In this document: piece after piece, positions 1 to 7,356 of the stretch
How the letters are laid out: the number at the start of each line of letters is the position of its first letter
How positions within the stretch are numbered: the first letter of the stretch is position 1
Assembly (NCBI GenBank): GCA_002361095.1
Contig: DERU01000294.1
Coordinates: 1-10,579 of the forward strand
Direction: 5' to 3'
DNA: 10,579 nt
Source: Lachnospiraceae bacterium UBA3332
Lineage (GTDB): Bacteria; Bacillota; Clostridia; Lachnospirales; Lachnospiraceae
The notes under the pieces: generated by a model
Databases searched by the model: none
Told to the model about the DNA's origin: nothing
What the model saw: the letters and a program-made list of their open reading frames with translations, nothing else
Program-made: the position numbers and the translations under genes

Positions 1-25
1 TTTATTGAAAAACAATAAAAATATA

Positions 26-54
26 TTGACAATCAATTCCAGAAGTAGTATTTT
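26..54 (+). promoter_or_regulatory. Probable sigma-A promoter of the DUF2975 operon
   Basis: TTGACA at 26-31 and TATTTT at 49-54 are separated by exactly 17 bases in an AT-rich stretch. The first box is a perfect -35 consensus and the second matches the -10 consensus at four of six bases. Transcription would start near 61, leaving a leader of about 55 bases before the start codon at 116. It lies on the correct strand directly ahead of the first gene. It is inferred from sequence only. Confidence 0.6.
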
Positions 55-115
55 AAGGTTACATGGCGTACCGTTTGGGGATATGTACGCACGAAGTTGG
101 GGCAGGAGGACGACG

Positions 116-562
116 ATGAAGGACAAATTGACGCTTTACACCAAGTACCTGTTGGATTTCATGTTTTATTCCGGAATTGTGGTGACGGTTACGCTGCCTG
201 TCACCATCCGGCTTTATGGGAGAATCAATTCCTATTTTGCAAAATTTTGGATTCAGCTGGTGATTATGTTCGGTATCGCAGGTTTGCTGGCAATATTGAT
301 TATTTTGGAACTGCGCAGAATGTTTCGGACGGTGCTGGACGATAACTGTTTCATACGGGAAAATGTGGTCAGCTTAAGGCGCATGGGAACCTACAGCTTT
401 TTGATTGCGCTTACGACCGCCTGCCGTATTTTTTTGTATCTGACTCCGGCGGTGATGGTGGTGATTTTGGTATTTGTGATTGCGGGATTGTTTTCCAAGG
501 TGCTGGCACAGGTTTTTGACAGGGCGGTCAGCTACAAGCTGGAAAACGATCTGACAATATGA
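116..562 (+). CDS. DUF2975 family small membrane protein
   Basis: This is a 148-residue polytopic membrane protein. Four hydrophobic segments are visible, roughly residues 12-32, 43-63, 92-112 and 113-133. The C-terminal half has the family pattern: an acidic 'DDNCF' followed by 'RENVVSLRRMG', then a helix ending in 'AQVFDRAV..K.ENDLTI', which is typical of DUF2975 proteins. I chose the ATG at 116 because AGGAGG (104-109) sits six bases before it; the frame is open further upstream to base 5, but no ribosome site supports that and the extra residues do not look like the family. The HTH gene follows 12 bases after the stop. DUF2975 proteins are commonly paired with a small YozG-like HTH protein, and the pair is assumed to be regulatory; the molecular role is not known. 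Confidence 0.9.
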   Translation: MKDKLTLYTKYLLDFMFYSGIVVTVTLPVTIRLYGRINSYFAKFWIQLVIMFGIAGLLAILIILELRRMFRTVLDDNCFIRENVVSLRRMGTYSFLIALTTACRIFLYLTPAVMVVILVFVIAGLFSKVLAQVFDRAVSYKLENDLTI

Positions 563-574
563 GGGGGGCGGCGT

Positions 575-805
575 ATGGCGATTATCAGCAATCTGGATGT
601 CATGATGGCGAAACGCAAGAAAGGCTTGACGGAACTGGCAGGGGAAGTGGACATTACGCTGGCCAATCTGTCCATTTTAAAAAATAACAAGGCAAAAGCG
701 GTGCGGCTTTCCACGCTCAATGCGATTTGTAAGGCGTTGCAATGCCAGCCCGGAGACATTTTACAGTATGTGGAAGAGGAAGAAGGAGGGGAGCAGGATG
801 TGTGA
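575..805 (+). CDS. YozG-like Cro/C1-type HTH transcriptional regulator
   Basis: This 76-residue protein is essentially a single helix-turn-helix DNA-binding domain of the XRE/Cro type (HTH_26 subgroup). Residues 15-45 form the HTH: 'GLTELAGEVDIT' followed by 'ANLSILKNNKAKAVRLSTL', with the recognition helix around 'ANLSILKNN'. The end 'ICKALQCQPGDIL.Y' is a strong signature of the family that accompanies DUF2975. The last residues are acidic. A G-rich ribosome site lies just after the upstream stop. Its final 8 bases overlap the start of the next gene (798-805), so translation of the two is probably coupled. It likely regulates its own operon; no operator could be identified. Confidence 0.92.
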   Translation: MAIISNLDVMMAKRKKGLTELAGEVDITLANLSILKNNKAKAVRLSTLNAICKALQCQPGDILQYVEEEEGGEQDV

Positions 806-2378
806 AGAAAAGCTGCGGGAGGCGGCGCGGACAAATCGGGAACCGCGCATTTCCTATCCGGTTTTTGGCGGGGCAAGTGCGGTTTATGCATTGTTTTATA
901 CCTTTTGCCTGTATAAAAATGCGTCGGGGATTACGTATCCTTTTTTCGTCGCAGGAACCTTGTGCTATTTATTCTTTTGTATGGGAAAGTGCAGGGTTCC
1001 ATTCGGCGGCAGCGCAGATACCGCGTCGGGCGCCTTGGCGGGACAGGGGCCCGAAGAGGAGTCTTTTATGAATGATGCGCCGGGCAGGGCTGCGGTTGCT
1101 TTTTATGCGGGAAGTCTCTTTTTACTGGGGGTGTCCGTATGTCTGACAGATGACTGGAAAATAATCGGGATGACGAAGACGGGAATTTTTTTGCTTACGG
1201 TTTTGCTGGCGCTGCAGTGCTTTTACCGGACCAAGGGGTGGGGGTTTTCCAGATATTGCGCCGCAATCTGCAGAAGCCTGCTGGAAATGCTTCATTATCT
1301 GGATACGCCCTTTGGGGATGCGGCCGTTTATTATAAAGGGAGGGAAAAGCCGGCAGGAAACCGGAAAGCAGGATATGTCCTGCTGGGGGGCGTGACCGCC
1401 ATTCCCTTGCTGGTTGTGGTTTTGGCGCTTTTATTGAGCGCGGATGCAGTATTTTTTGATTTGTTTTCCGGGATACTGGAGGACTTGAAGCTGGGGTCGG
1501 CGGTTTTGATGGGTCTGATGACTGTGGCGGCTTATGTTTTTGTATACAGCTTCGTCAGGGGGCTGACCACGTATCGGATGCCGCAGCGGACGGCAAAGGA
1601 GAAGAAGGGGGAGCCTGTGGTGGCGATTACCTTCACGTCGCTGCTGGCAGTGATTTATCTGGTTTTTTGCGGGATCCAGGTGCTTTATCTTTTCATGGGA
1701 AACATGCGGCTTCCGGAGGGGCTTACCTGGTCTTCCTATGCCCGGCAGGGATTTTTCCAGCTGCTGTTCGTGTGTCTGATCAATCTGGCGCTGGTGCTGG
1801 TGTGCCTGGCAGTGTTTCGGGAAAGCCGGATTTTGAAAGCTTTGCTGACGGTGATTTCCCTGCTGACATATATTCTGATCGCTTCCAGCGCGTATCGGAT
1901 GTCGTTGTACATTATGCATTATCACATGACGTTTCTGCGGCTGTTTGTACTGTGGGCGCTGGCGGTCATTGCGGTTTTGTTTGCCAGGGTGATCGTTTCC
2001 GTATACCGGGAAAAATTTCCGCTGTTTCCGTTTTGCACGGTGGCGGTGACGGTGTGCTATCTTTGCTTTGCGTTTGCAAAACCCGACTATCAGGTCGCAA
2101 AGTATGACCTTGCGCGCCTGGAGGAGGTGACGGCGGATACGCAGGAAGGCGGCAGGAACGGAGGGTTTGACGATTACCGGTATTTGGCCGGTTTGTCTGC
2201 GGATGCCGCGCCTTTGCTTGCGCAGGGGGACGTCAGGGAGCGGTTGGCGCAGGAGGATGTGGTGCAGCGCTATTACGGCAGGGTCTGGGAACGGACAGAG
2301 GATATGGGACTGCGTGATTTCAATTTTTCCCGGTGGCTGGCCAAAAAAAGTCTGGAGGGATGGTATGCGGGACAATAG
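798..2378 (+). CDS. DUF4153/DUF4173-like polytopic membrane protein
   Basis: This is a 526-residue integral membrane protein with about ten or more hydrophobic helices, for example around 'PFFVAGTLCYLFFCM', 'IPLLVVVLALLL', 'SLLAVIYLVFCGIQVLYLF' and 'LLFVCLINLALVLVCLAVF'. The arrangement, with a soluble C-terminal tail of about 90 residues containing 'DDYRYLAGLSADAAPLL' and 'LRDFNFSRWLA', matches what I recall of DUF4153/DUF4173 proteins of Clostridia. The start is ATG 798, preceded by GGAGGGG at 785-791; the frame extends upstream to 720 but that part lies inside the HTH gene. The start overlaps the HTH stop by 8 bases. Function is unknown; linkage to an HTH/DUF2975 pair suggests a membrane sensor or envelope role (inference). 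Confidence is high for a membrane protein and moderate for the family name. Confidence 0.8.
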   Translation: MCEEKLREAARTNREPRISYPVFGGASAVYALFYTFCLYKNASGITYPFFVAGTLCYLFFCMGKCRVPFGGSADTASGALAGQGPEEESFMNDAPGRAAVAFYAGSLFLLGVSVCLTDDWKIIGMTKTGIFLLTVLLALQCFYRTKGWGFSRYCAAICRSLLEMLHYLDTPFGDAAVYYKGREKPAGNRKAGYVLLGGVTAIPLLVVVLALLLSADAVFFDLFSGILEDLKLGSAVLMGLMTVAAYVFVYSFVRGLTTYRMPQRTAKEKKGEPVVAITFTSLLAVIYLVFCGIQVLYLFMGNMRLPEGLTWSSYARQGFFQLLFVCLINLALVLVCLAVFRESRILKALLTVISLLTYILIASSAYRMSLYIMHYHMTFLRLFVLWALAVIAVLFARVIVSVYREKFPLFPFCTVAVTVCYLCFAFAKPDYQVAKYDLARLEEVTADTQEGGRNGGFDDYRYLAGLSADAAPLLAQGDVRERLAQEDVVQRYYGRVWERTEDMGLRDFNFSRWLAKKSLEGWYAGQ

Positions 2379-2498
2379 GAAGGATTCCGCTGACTTTGAC
2401 AGACTGGCACCAAACGGTTTATGCGGAATTGGGAGACGGTGATGCGCACTCGCGCGTGAGGAAAGAACTGCCTGACGGCAACCGCGCCCCGACGCGGC

Positions 2499-2522
2499 GT
2501 GTGCGTATGGCGCACACTTTTT
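2499..2522 (+). terminator. Rho-independent terminator after the DUF4153 gene
   Basis: GTGTGCG (2499-2505) pairs perfectly with CGCACAC (2511-2517) across a five-base loop, and TTTTT follows at once (2518-2522). The 7-bp GC-rich stem plus a short T-tract, 120 bases after the DUF4153 stop, fits a moderate-strength intrinsic terminator. It separates the left operon from the promoter at 2664. Confidence 0.65.
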
Positions 2523-2663
2523 GTGTCAGTGTTTTGCCTGCTGGAAGAAGATTTCCTGATGGCGTATCTTTTTTATGGAATATTTCCGGCCTGTCATGTG
2601 CTCCGGTACACGCATCAGCAAAAGGGTGACTTTGTTTCCGGATATCAAAATACAAACAAAAGA

Positions 2664-2692
2664 TTGACGTGTAAATAAGGAATTTATATACT
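2664..2692 (+). promoter_or_regulatory. Strong sigma-A promoter of the protease/RNase H operon
   Basis: TTGACG (2664-2669) and TATACT (2687-2692) are separated by exactly 17 bases; each differs from consensus at one position. The spacer is AT-rich. Transcription would begin near 2699, giving an untranslated leader of about 80 bases before the receiver gene at 2782. No comparably good promoter was found in the gaps before any later gene up to 10253, so this one probably drives all six genes. Confidence 0.7.
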
Positions 2693-2781
2693 GTAAGATG
2701 ATGGGAAATATGTCCGGTGAAATATGATATGGGTGTCAGATGAACGATACAGAGGTGTTTTGCGGCAGAAGGAGGATTTTG

Positions 2782-3180
2782 ATGGATTTGGCAAAAATAA
2801 AAGCAGTCATTGTGGATGATGATGTTTTTAAGGGTGCTGATATACGCAAAGCTTTGAAGTATAATGGGATAAGAAGTATCATGACAGTGAGAAATCAGGA
2901 AAAACTGTGGAAACAGATATACCATGGTGAGGATAAGATCGATTTGATCGTGACGGATATGCAATATCCGTTGGGAGAGGGAGAAGCAGTAGACGAAGAG
3001 GCGGGATTTAAACTTATTGAAAGAATGGAAAAAGAAAAAATCCACATTCCGGTTATAGTCTGTTCCTCTTTGAATTACAGTATCCCCAACATATTGGGAA
3101 GCGTATGGTATAGCGAACTTAATGATCTCAATTCATGTTTTAAGGAGGTACTGGGTAAATTGGGAAGGACAGTTGACTGA
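2782..3180 (+). CDS. Stand-alone response-regulator receiver (REC) protein
   Basis: This 132-residue protein is a single receiver domain with no output domain. The acidic pocket is 'VDDD' (D12-D14), the phosphoacceptor aspartate is D59 in 'LIVTDMQYP', and the conserved Ser/Thr is S95 in 'VIVCSS'. The usual lysine-proline after the fifth strand is missing: the segment reads 'VWYSELNDLN', so phosphorylation-driven switching may be altered. GGAGG (2771-2775) sits six bases before ATG 2782, which I prefer over an in-frame upstream ATG at 2740. No histidine kinase is in the window. It is the first gene of the protease operon. Single-domain REC proteins can act as adaptors of AAA+ proteases (RssB, itself REC-containing, with ClpXP is the precedent), which would suit its place ahead of the AAA+ protease; that role is inference. 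Confidence 0.85.
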   Translation: MDLAKIKAVIVDDDVFKGADIRKALKYNGIRSIMTVRNQEKLWKQIYHGEDKIDLIVTDMQYPLGEGEAVDEEAGFKLIERMEKEKIHIPVIVCSSLNYSIPNILGSVWYSELNDLNSCFKEVLGKLGRTVD

Positions 3181-3229
3181 ATGGGGAGATGTGTTGATGA
3201 GCCGCAGGCTTTTGTGTCAAAAAGCATTT

Positions 3230-3245
3230 GGAGGTATATTCTGTG
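3230..3245 (+). promoter_or_regulatory. Ribosome binding site fixing the GTG start of the AAA+ protease
   Basis: GGAGG at 3230-3234 lies eight bases before GTG 3243. An in-frame TTG at 3228 would place the start before its own Shine-Dalgarno and can be excluded. Starting at 3243 also aligns the protein with the paralogous N-terminus encoded from 9588 residue for residue. Confidence 0.8.
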
Positions 3246-6200
3246 AAAAAAAAGATTTATGTGGTAAAAAGAGGAAGAAAAACCGGTATCTTTGATGATT
3301 GGAAAAAAAAGTGCGAGCCGCAGATAGAAAGATTTCCCGGGGCCCTGTTCTGCGGTTTTACGTACAGGACAGAGTTTGAAAAGGAAGATGAAAATAAGGA
3401 GGGCAGTCTTCGGCACGCCTTTATGCTTGCGGATAAATACATGGGTGAATTCCGTATAGGGGGGTTTAAGCTTGTCTATCAGGGCAGTAATAAGGATTAT
3501 CTTGAGGAAGACAGCTGGAAGAAGGAAGGGTTCCTGCCCTTTGGGGAGGAAATCCCTGATGATGCAGGCAATCCGCAAGGAGAAGGGGAAAATGACGATA
3601 CAGATGACTATAGCGATGACTATGGCGATATGGACGAAAATGACGGCATAGATGAATCTTCTGCCGGTTTTGTGTCCATAGAAGATGGTATAGATGAGGA
3701 ACTTCCCTTTGCGTTTGACGTTCCCGCTGATTATGCGGAATCTGGGAGCCGGAAAAAACGGGAAGCATCCTCTGAGGAATCCGCAGTGTACAATTATGAC
3801 CATACGAAGGAAGAAGGGGTATACAGCAAACTCCAAATACCCGAACGTCCCGGTCAAAATGAACCATGGCTCGAGATTCTTCTGTATATTGCTGGCGATG
3901 GGGATTCGCATATTGCGCGCAATTATGTGGGCAGATATCATGTGCCTACATTATATACCGCATTGCTTGCATTTGTATTTGATCCAAAGTTAATTTTGCG
4001 CAATTTTGTTGAAATATATAAGTCGAGTATTTATCCGAAAATCAGGGATAGGAGTCCGGTGAAGGTTTCGCCTGCCGACTGGATTGACGATGCCTGCAAA
4101 GTATGGGAAGGTTCGGACGAGTACCGTGTACTGAAACAGCGTTTTGAAAAATATGACATGGAGTATTTGGATTTTGACGAACTCTTACAAAGATGCCGTG
4201 CCTTTGCAAAGGATAGCTATGAAAGAATTCTGGATACGAGTCCTGTTACATACAAACTTATGAAGAAATATATCAAACAGGGAGGCCACTCTCTGTGCGA
4301 TTTGTACCGGGAATTAACGGAGAACAACGTATATCGTAAGGAGCTTATGAAAGTGTCCGGTCCGTATGTCAATCCCGATTTGGAGAAGAAATTACATAGG
4401 AAGGAGACGAAGGCGTCATTCAAGCAGCTGGTCATGCATGCGGAATCCATCGGGGTGAAACTCAAGGAAAAGGTCATCGGGCAGGATGACGCAATCGGCA
4501 AATTGGAGAGTGCTTTTTTCCATACGGAAAAAAACGCCCGTCAGGAAGACAAAAGAAAGGGTCCAAGGAACGTATTTCTGTTCGTGGGACCTTCGGGTGT
4601 AGGAAAGACTTTCATGGCGCAGTTATTTGCGGACGAGCTGGGCCTTCCTTTCAGGCGTTTTGATATGTCGGGATACCCCAGGGAAGGTTCGGTAGAAGAG
4701 CTGGCCGGCATTTCTACTTTTTGGAAGCAGGCCAAACCGGGCGTACTGACTGATTATGTGAATGAAAACCCGCACAGTGTGCTTTTGTTTGATGAAATTG
4801 AAAAGGCGCACGGCACTGTCATACGGCTATTTTTGCAGATACTGGATGACGGAATCTGTTTTGACCGTTATTACGATACAAACATATCTTTTGAAGATAC
4901 CATTATAATATTTACCACCAATGCGGGTAAACAGCGTTACCGTGATGCGAAAGATGAGAATCTGACGATACTTCCGGACAGGCTGGTACTGGATGCTTTG
5001 GAAAAAGATATCAATCCGGAAACAAGGAATCCGTTTTTCCCTCCTGAAATACTGTCAAGGATGTCTTCCCATACCGTCATCATGTTTAACCATTTAAGGG
5101 CGGATGCCCTCAGGCGGGTGGTGGAAAAGGATGTGGAGAACCAGCTTATAAAAACGGAACAGAAATTTGGATACAATCTGAGAACCGGGAAGGGTAAACT
5201 GGCGAAGACTGTGCTTTATTCCATGGGCGGAAGTGCCGATGCCAGGAATGCATCCAAGCTGGCCGGAAAGCTGATTGATCAGCAATTACTCGAATTCATG
5301 TATTTAATGATGCAAAAGATGCTGCCGGACAACATCGAAAGGCTTAAAAAGATAGAATGGGACTGTGATTTCACGGGGGCAACGGATGAAGTCAGGAAAT
5401 TATATTCCGGCGAGAAAAACGGTGTGATTCCCGTGCTGGGGGCCATGCAATATGATCCGTCCGGTTCGCTCAAAGAGAATGGCATCACAGTGAAGGACAC
5501 AACAGATCCCGATGTATTTATGGGAATGCTCCGTTCCGGGAATGTTCTCTTTGCGGTAATTGACTATACACTGGGATTGGAAAATACAGAAAGCAGCCTG
5601 AATATCGCAGATGCAAGAACAGTGGGAGGCAATGTGTTCCTGAATACGGTAAGAGAAAACAAAGGTATTCAGATATACATTTTATGCGGAGGAAAGTCCG
5701 AATATAAGTATTCGGACAGAGAGAAAGAGGACCTGATAAAAAGAGGCGCACGGGGCTTTATTGACAGGGAATACTATGAAAATGAACTGGAGGCGGTCTA
5801 TTGGGATGTATGTTGTCAGGAGGTAATGGACACACTTGCCCGCAGGCATCAGGTATTGACCTATAAGACGAGAAAGGGATTTGCCGACAAATGCTATGAT
5901 GTGGGTAAGATTGAATTTTATGATCTCAAGCTGGAAACGGCCGTGGAATCCGAAGATAGATTTTCAATCTTATCCGATGCAGAGCGGCCAAATATCAAAT
6001 TTAACGATGTCATCGGAGCGGAAAAAGCGAAGGAAGAGCTTCAGTATTTTGTGAAGTATCTTACGAAACCAAGAGAATTCCTTAAGAACGGCATTAGACC
6101 GCCGAAAGGGATTCTTCTCTACGGACCTCCGGGAACCGGAAAGACAATGCTTGCCAGAGCTATGGCAGGTGAGTCGGATGTGACCTTTCTCCAGACCAGT

Positions 6201-7313
6201 GCAACGGAGTTTAAGAATAAATTTATAGGCGAGAGCGAGGCCAACATCAGGCGTATCTTTGAAAAGGCGAGGAAATATGCGCCGGCCATTATATTTATTG
6301 ATGAGATTGATGCAATCGGCAAGAAGAGAACCGGTTCAGGGAATACGCATGAGACAGAAAGCATGTTGAATACCCTGCTTACCGAGATGGACGGTTTCCG
6401 TGGCGCTGACGGCAATAAGCCGGTCTTTGTACTGGCGGCTACTAACTATGTAGTCAGGGGGAAGGGTGGTGAGACCGCTTCCCTGGATGATGCTCTGCTC
6501 AGGCGTTTCGACAACAAAATTTATGTGGATCTTCCAAAGGAGAGGGAACGTGAACGATATATCCTTCAGATGCTTGCCGGCAGGAATATCACGACTGTTT
6601 CCAAAGAAACAGCGCACAGTATTGCGGAGAGGACTACGGGACAAAGTCTTGCGGATCTTCAGAGCGTGTTTGAACTCGCATTCCGTAATGCCGCAAGACA
6701 GTCAAGGATTATGGCGGATGACGATTTGCTGACCGCCCTTGAGGAATACGAGCATGGGGAAAAGAAAGAGCATACCCCGGATTACTACAAGTGTGTGGCT
6801 ATCCACGAGACCGGTCATGCGTATGTGTCCTATATCAGTGGGGACAAGCCTTCTTATATCACGATTGAGTCTAGGGGTGATTATGGCGGGTATATGCGGC
6901 ATGCTAATCAGGAGGATGTTACAGATTATACGAAAGATGAACTCCTTGCAAGAATCAGGACTTCACTGGCGGGCCGTGCGGCCGAGGAGGTATTCTTTGG
7001 CAAGGCGAAGTCACTCAACACAGGGGCATTCATTGATCTGCGGCACGCTACCGATATCGCATTCCAAATCGTATGTACATTGGGAATGGAAGATGCTCAG
7101 TTGATTACCCTCAGTAAGGATGAGGTACTTCAATCGGCACTGGCCGGAGAATATACGGCTAAAGTGAATGAAATCCTAAAGACTGAGATGAAGAACGCAA
7201 TAGAAATCATAGAAAACGCAAAAGATAAGATCCGGAAGATTGCGGATGCCCTGACCAGGGAGAACAGGCTGACAGGAAAGCAATTTGAAGAACTGATGGA
7301 AGCAGACGGTTAA
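3243..7313 (+). CDS. HBD - ClpB-like AAA+ - REC-like - FtsH-like AAA+ / M41 protease fusion
   Basis: A 1356-residue multidomain protein. Residues 1-100: RNase HI-type RNA:DNA hybrid-binding domain ('KIYVVKRGRKTGIF..W', W20, F36, F39) ending 'EGFLPFG'. Residues 105-155: acidic linker. Residues 200-400: mostly helical, unrecognised. Residues 405-700: ClpB/ClpX-type AAA+ with Walker A GPSGVGKT (449-456), Walker B LLFDEIEK (514-521), arginine finger R606 in 'PEILSR' and a sensor-2-like 'ARNASKL'. Residues 725-865: degenerate receiver-like fold (D774; 'KRGARGFIDRE'). Residues 915-1165: FtsH-like AAA with GPPGTGKT (961-968), IIFIDEID (1016-1023) and arginine fingers R1087/R1088. Residues 1178-1350: M41 metalloprotease with HETGH (H1188, E1189, H1192) and third zinc ligand D1265 in 'NTGAFIDLRHAT'. 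All motors and the protease appear intact. No transmembrane segment exists, so unlike FtsH it should be cytosolic. I infer an ATP-driven protease guided by nucleic-acid hybrids. Confidence 0.9.
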   Translation: MKKKIYVVKRGRKTGIFDDWKKKCEPQIERFPGALFCGFTYRTEFEKEDENKEGSLRHAFMLADKYMGEFRIGGFKLVYQGSNKDYLEEDSWKKEGFLPFGEEIPDDAGNPQGEGENDDTDDYSDDYGDMDENDGIDESSAGFVSIEDGIDEELPFAFDVPADYAESGSRKKREASSEESAVYNYDHTKEEGVYSKLQIPERPGQNEPWLEILLYIAGDGDSHIARNYVGRYHVPTLYTALLAFVFDPKLILRNFVEIYKSSIYPKIRDRSPVKVSPADWIDDACKVWEGSDEYRVLKQRFEKYDMEYLDFDELLQRCRAFAKDSYERILDTSPVTYKLMKKYIKQGGHSLCDLYRELTENNVYRKELMKVSGPYVNPDLEKKLHRKETKASFKQLVMHAESIGVKLKEKVIGQDDAIGKLESAFFHTEKNARQEDKRKGPRNVFLFVGPSGVGKTFMAQLFADELGLPFRRFDMSGYPREGSVEELAGISTFWKQAKPGVLTDYVNENPHSVLLFDEIEKAHGTVIRLFLQILDDGICFDRYYDTNISFEDTIIIFTTNAGKQRYRDAKDENLTILPDRLVLDALEKDINPETRNPFFPPEILSRMSSHTVIMFNHLRADALRRVVEKDVENQLIKTEQKFGYNLRTGKGKLAKTVLYSMGGSADARNASKLAGKLIDQQLLEFMYLMMQKMLPDNIERLKKIEWDCDFTGATDEVRKLYSGEKNGVIPVLGAMQYDPSGSLKENGITVKDTTDPDVFMGMLRSGNVLFAVIDYTLGLENTESSLNIADARTVGGNVFLNTVRENKGIQIYILCGGKSEYKYSDREKEDLIKRGARGFIDREYYENELEAVYWDVCCQEVMDTLARRHQVLTYKTRKGFADKCYDVGKIEFYDLKLETAVESEDRFSILSDAERPNIKFNDVIGAEKAKEELQYFVKYLTKPREFLKNGIRPPKGILLYGPPGTGKTMLARAMAGESDVTFLQTSATEFKNKFIGESEANIRRIFEKARKYAPAIIFIDEIDAIGKKRTGSGNTHETESMLNTLLTEMDGFRGADGNKPVFVLAATNYVVRGKGGETASLDDALLRRFDNKIYVDLPKERERERYILQMLAGRNITTVSKETAHSIAERTTGQSLADLQSVFELAFRNAARQSRIMADDDLLTALEEYEHGEKKEHTPDYYKCVAIHETGHAYVSYISGDKPSYITIESRGDYGGYMRHANQEDVTDYTKDELLARIRTSLAGRAAEEVFFGKAKSLNTGAFIDLRHATDIAFQIVCTLGMEDAQLITLSKDEVLQSALAGEYTAKVNEILKTEMKNAIEIIENAKDKIRKIADALTRENRLTGKQFEELMEADG

Positions 7314-7340
7314 AGCAGGGAAAGCCTATGGAATATGCCG

Positions 7341-7356
7341 GGAGGACGGAAAGGTG
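7341..7356 (+). promoter_or_regulatory. Ribosome binding site fixing the GTG start of the RNase H gene
   Basis: GGAGG at 7341-7345 lies eight bases before GTG 7354, the same spacing as for the upstream protease gene. No in-frame ATG occurs near enough to compete, and the HBD begins directly after this start. Confidence 0.75.

Larger units (their letters stand above)
2379..2781. other. Intergenic region between the two operons
   Basis: About 400 bases without a convincing gene. It contains the probable terminator of the membrane operon (2499-2522) and the probable promoter of the protease operon (2664-2692). Several reading frames stay open here, one giving 39 codons from an ATG at 2562 with a hydrophobic 'MAYLFYGIF' start. 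None has a good ribosome site or a recognisable product, and one runs through the terminator hairpin. I therefore treat the stretch as non-coding. Confidence 0.6.

Noticed and set aside
1431..2375. Long minus-strand open frame (314 codons) opposite the DUF4153 gene
   Set aside because: Its product is rich in His, Gln, Arg and Pro, has no family resemblance, and lies wholly opposite a clear membrane-protein gene. It is a shadow frame.
2562..2681. 39-codon frame with hydrophobic start between the operons
   Set aside because: The ribosome site is poor, the frame crosses the probable promoter, and no family is recognisable. It could be a remnant but cannot be supported.
3228..3242. TTG start for the AAA+ protease five codons upstream
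   Set aside because: The Shine-Dalgarno sequence lies within these codons; GTG 3243 has correct spacing and matches the paralogous N-terminus.
3075..3941. Minus-strand open frame of 288 codons opposite the receiver and protease genes
   Set aside because: It overlaps two well-supported + strand genes and its hydrophobic/Ile-Phe-rich product arises from the acidic Glu/Asp coding on the other strand. No ribosome site is seen.
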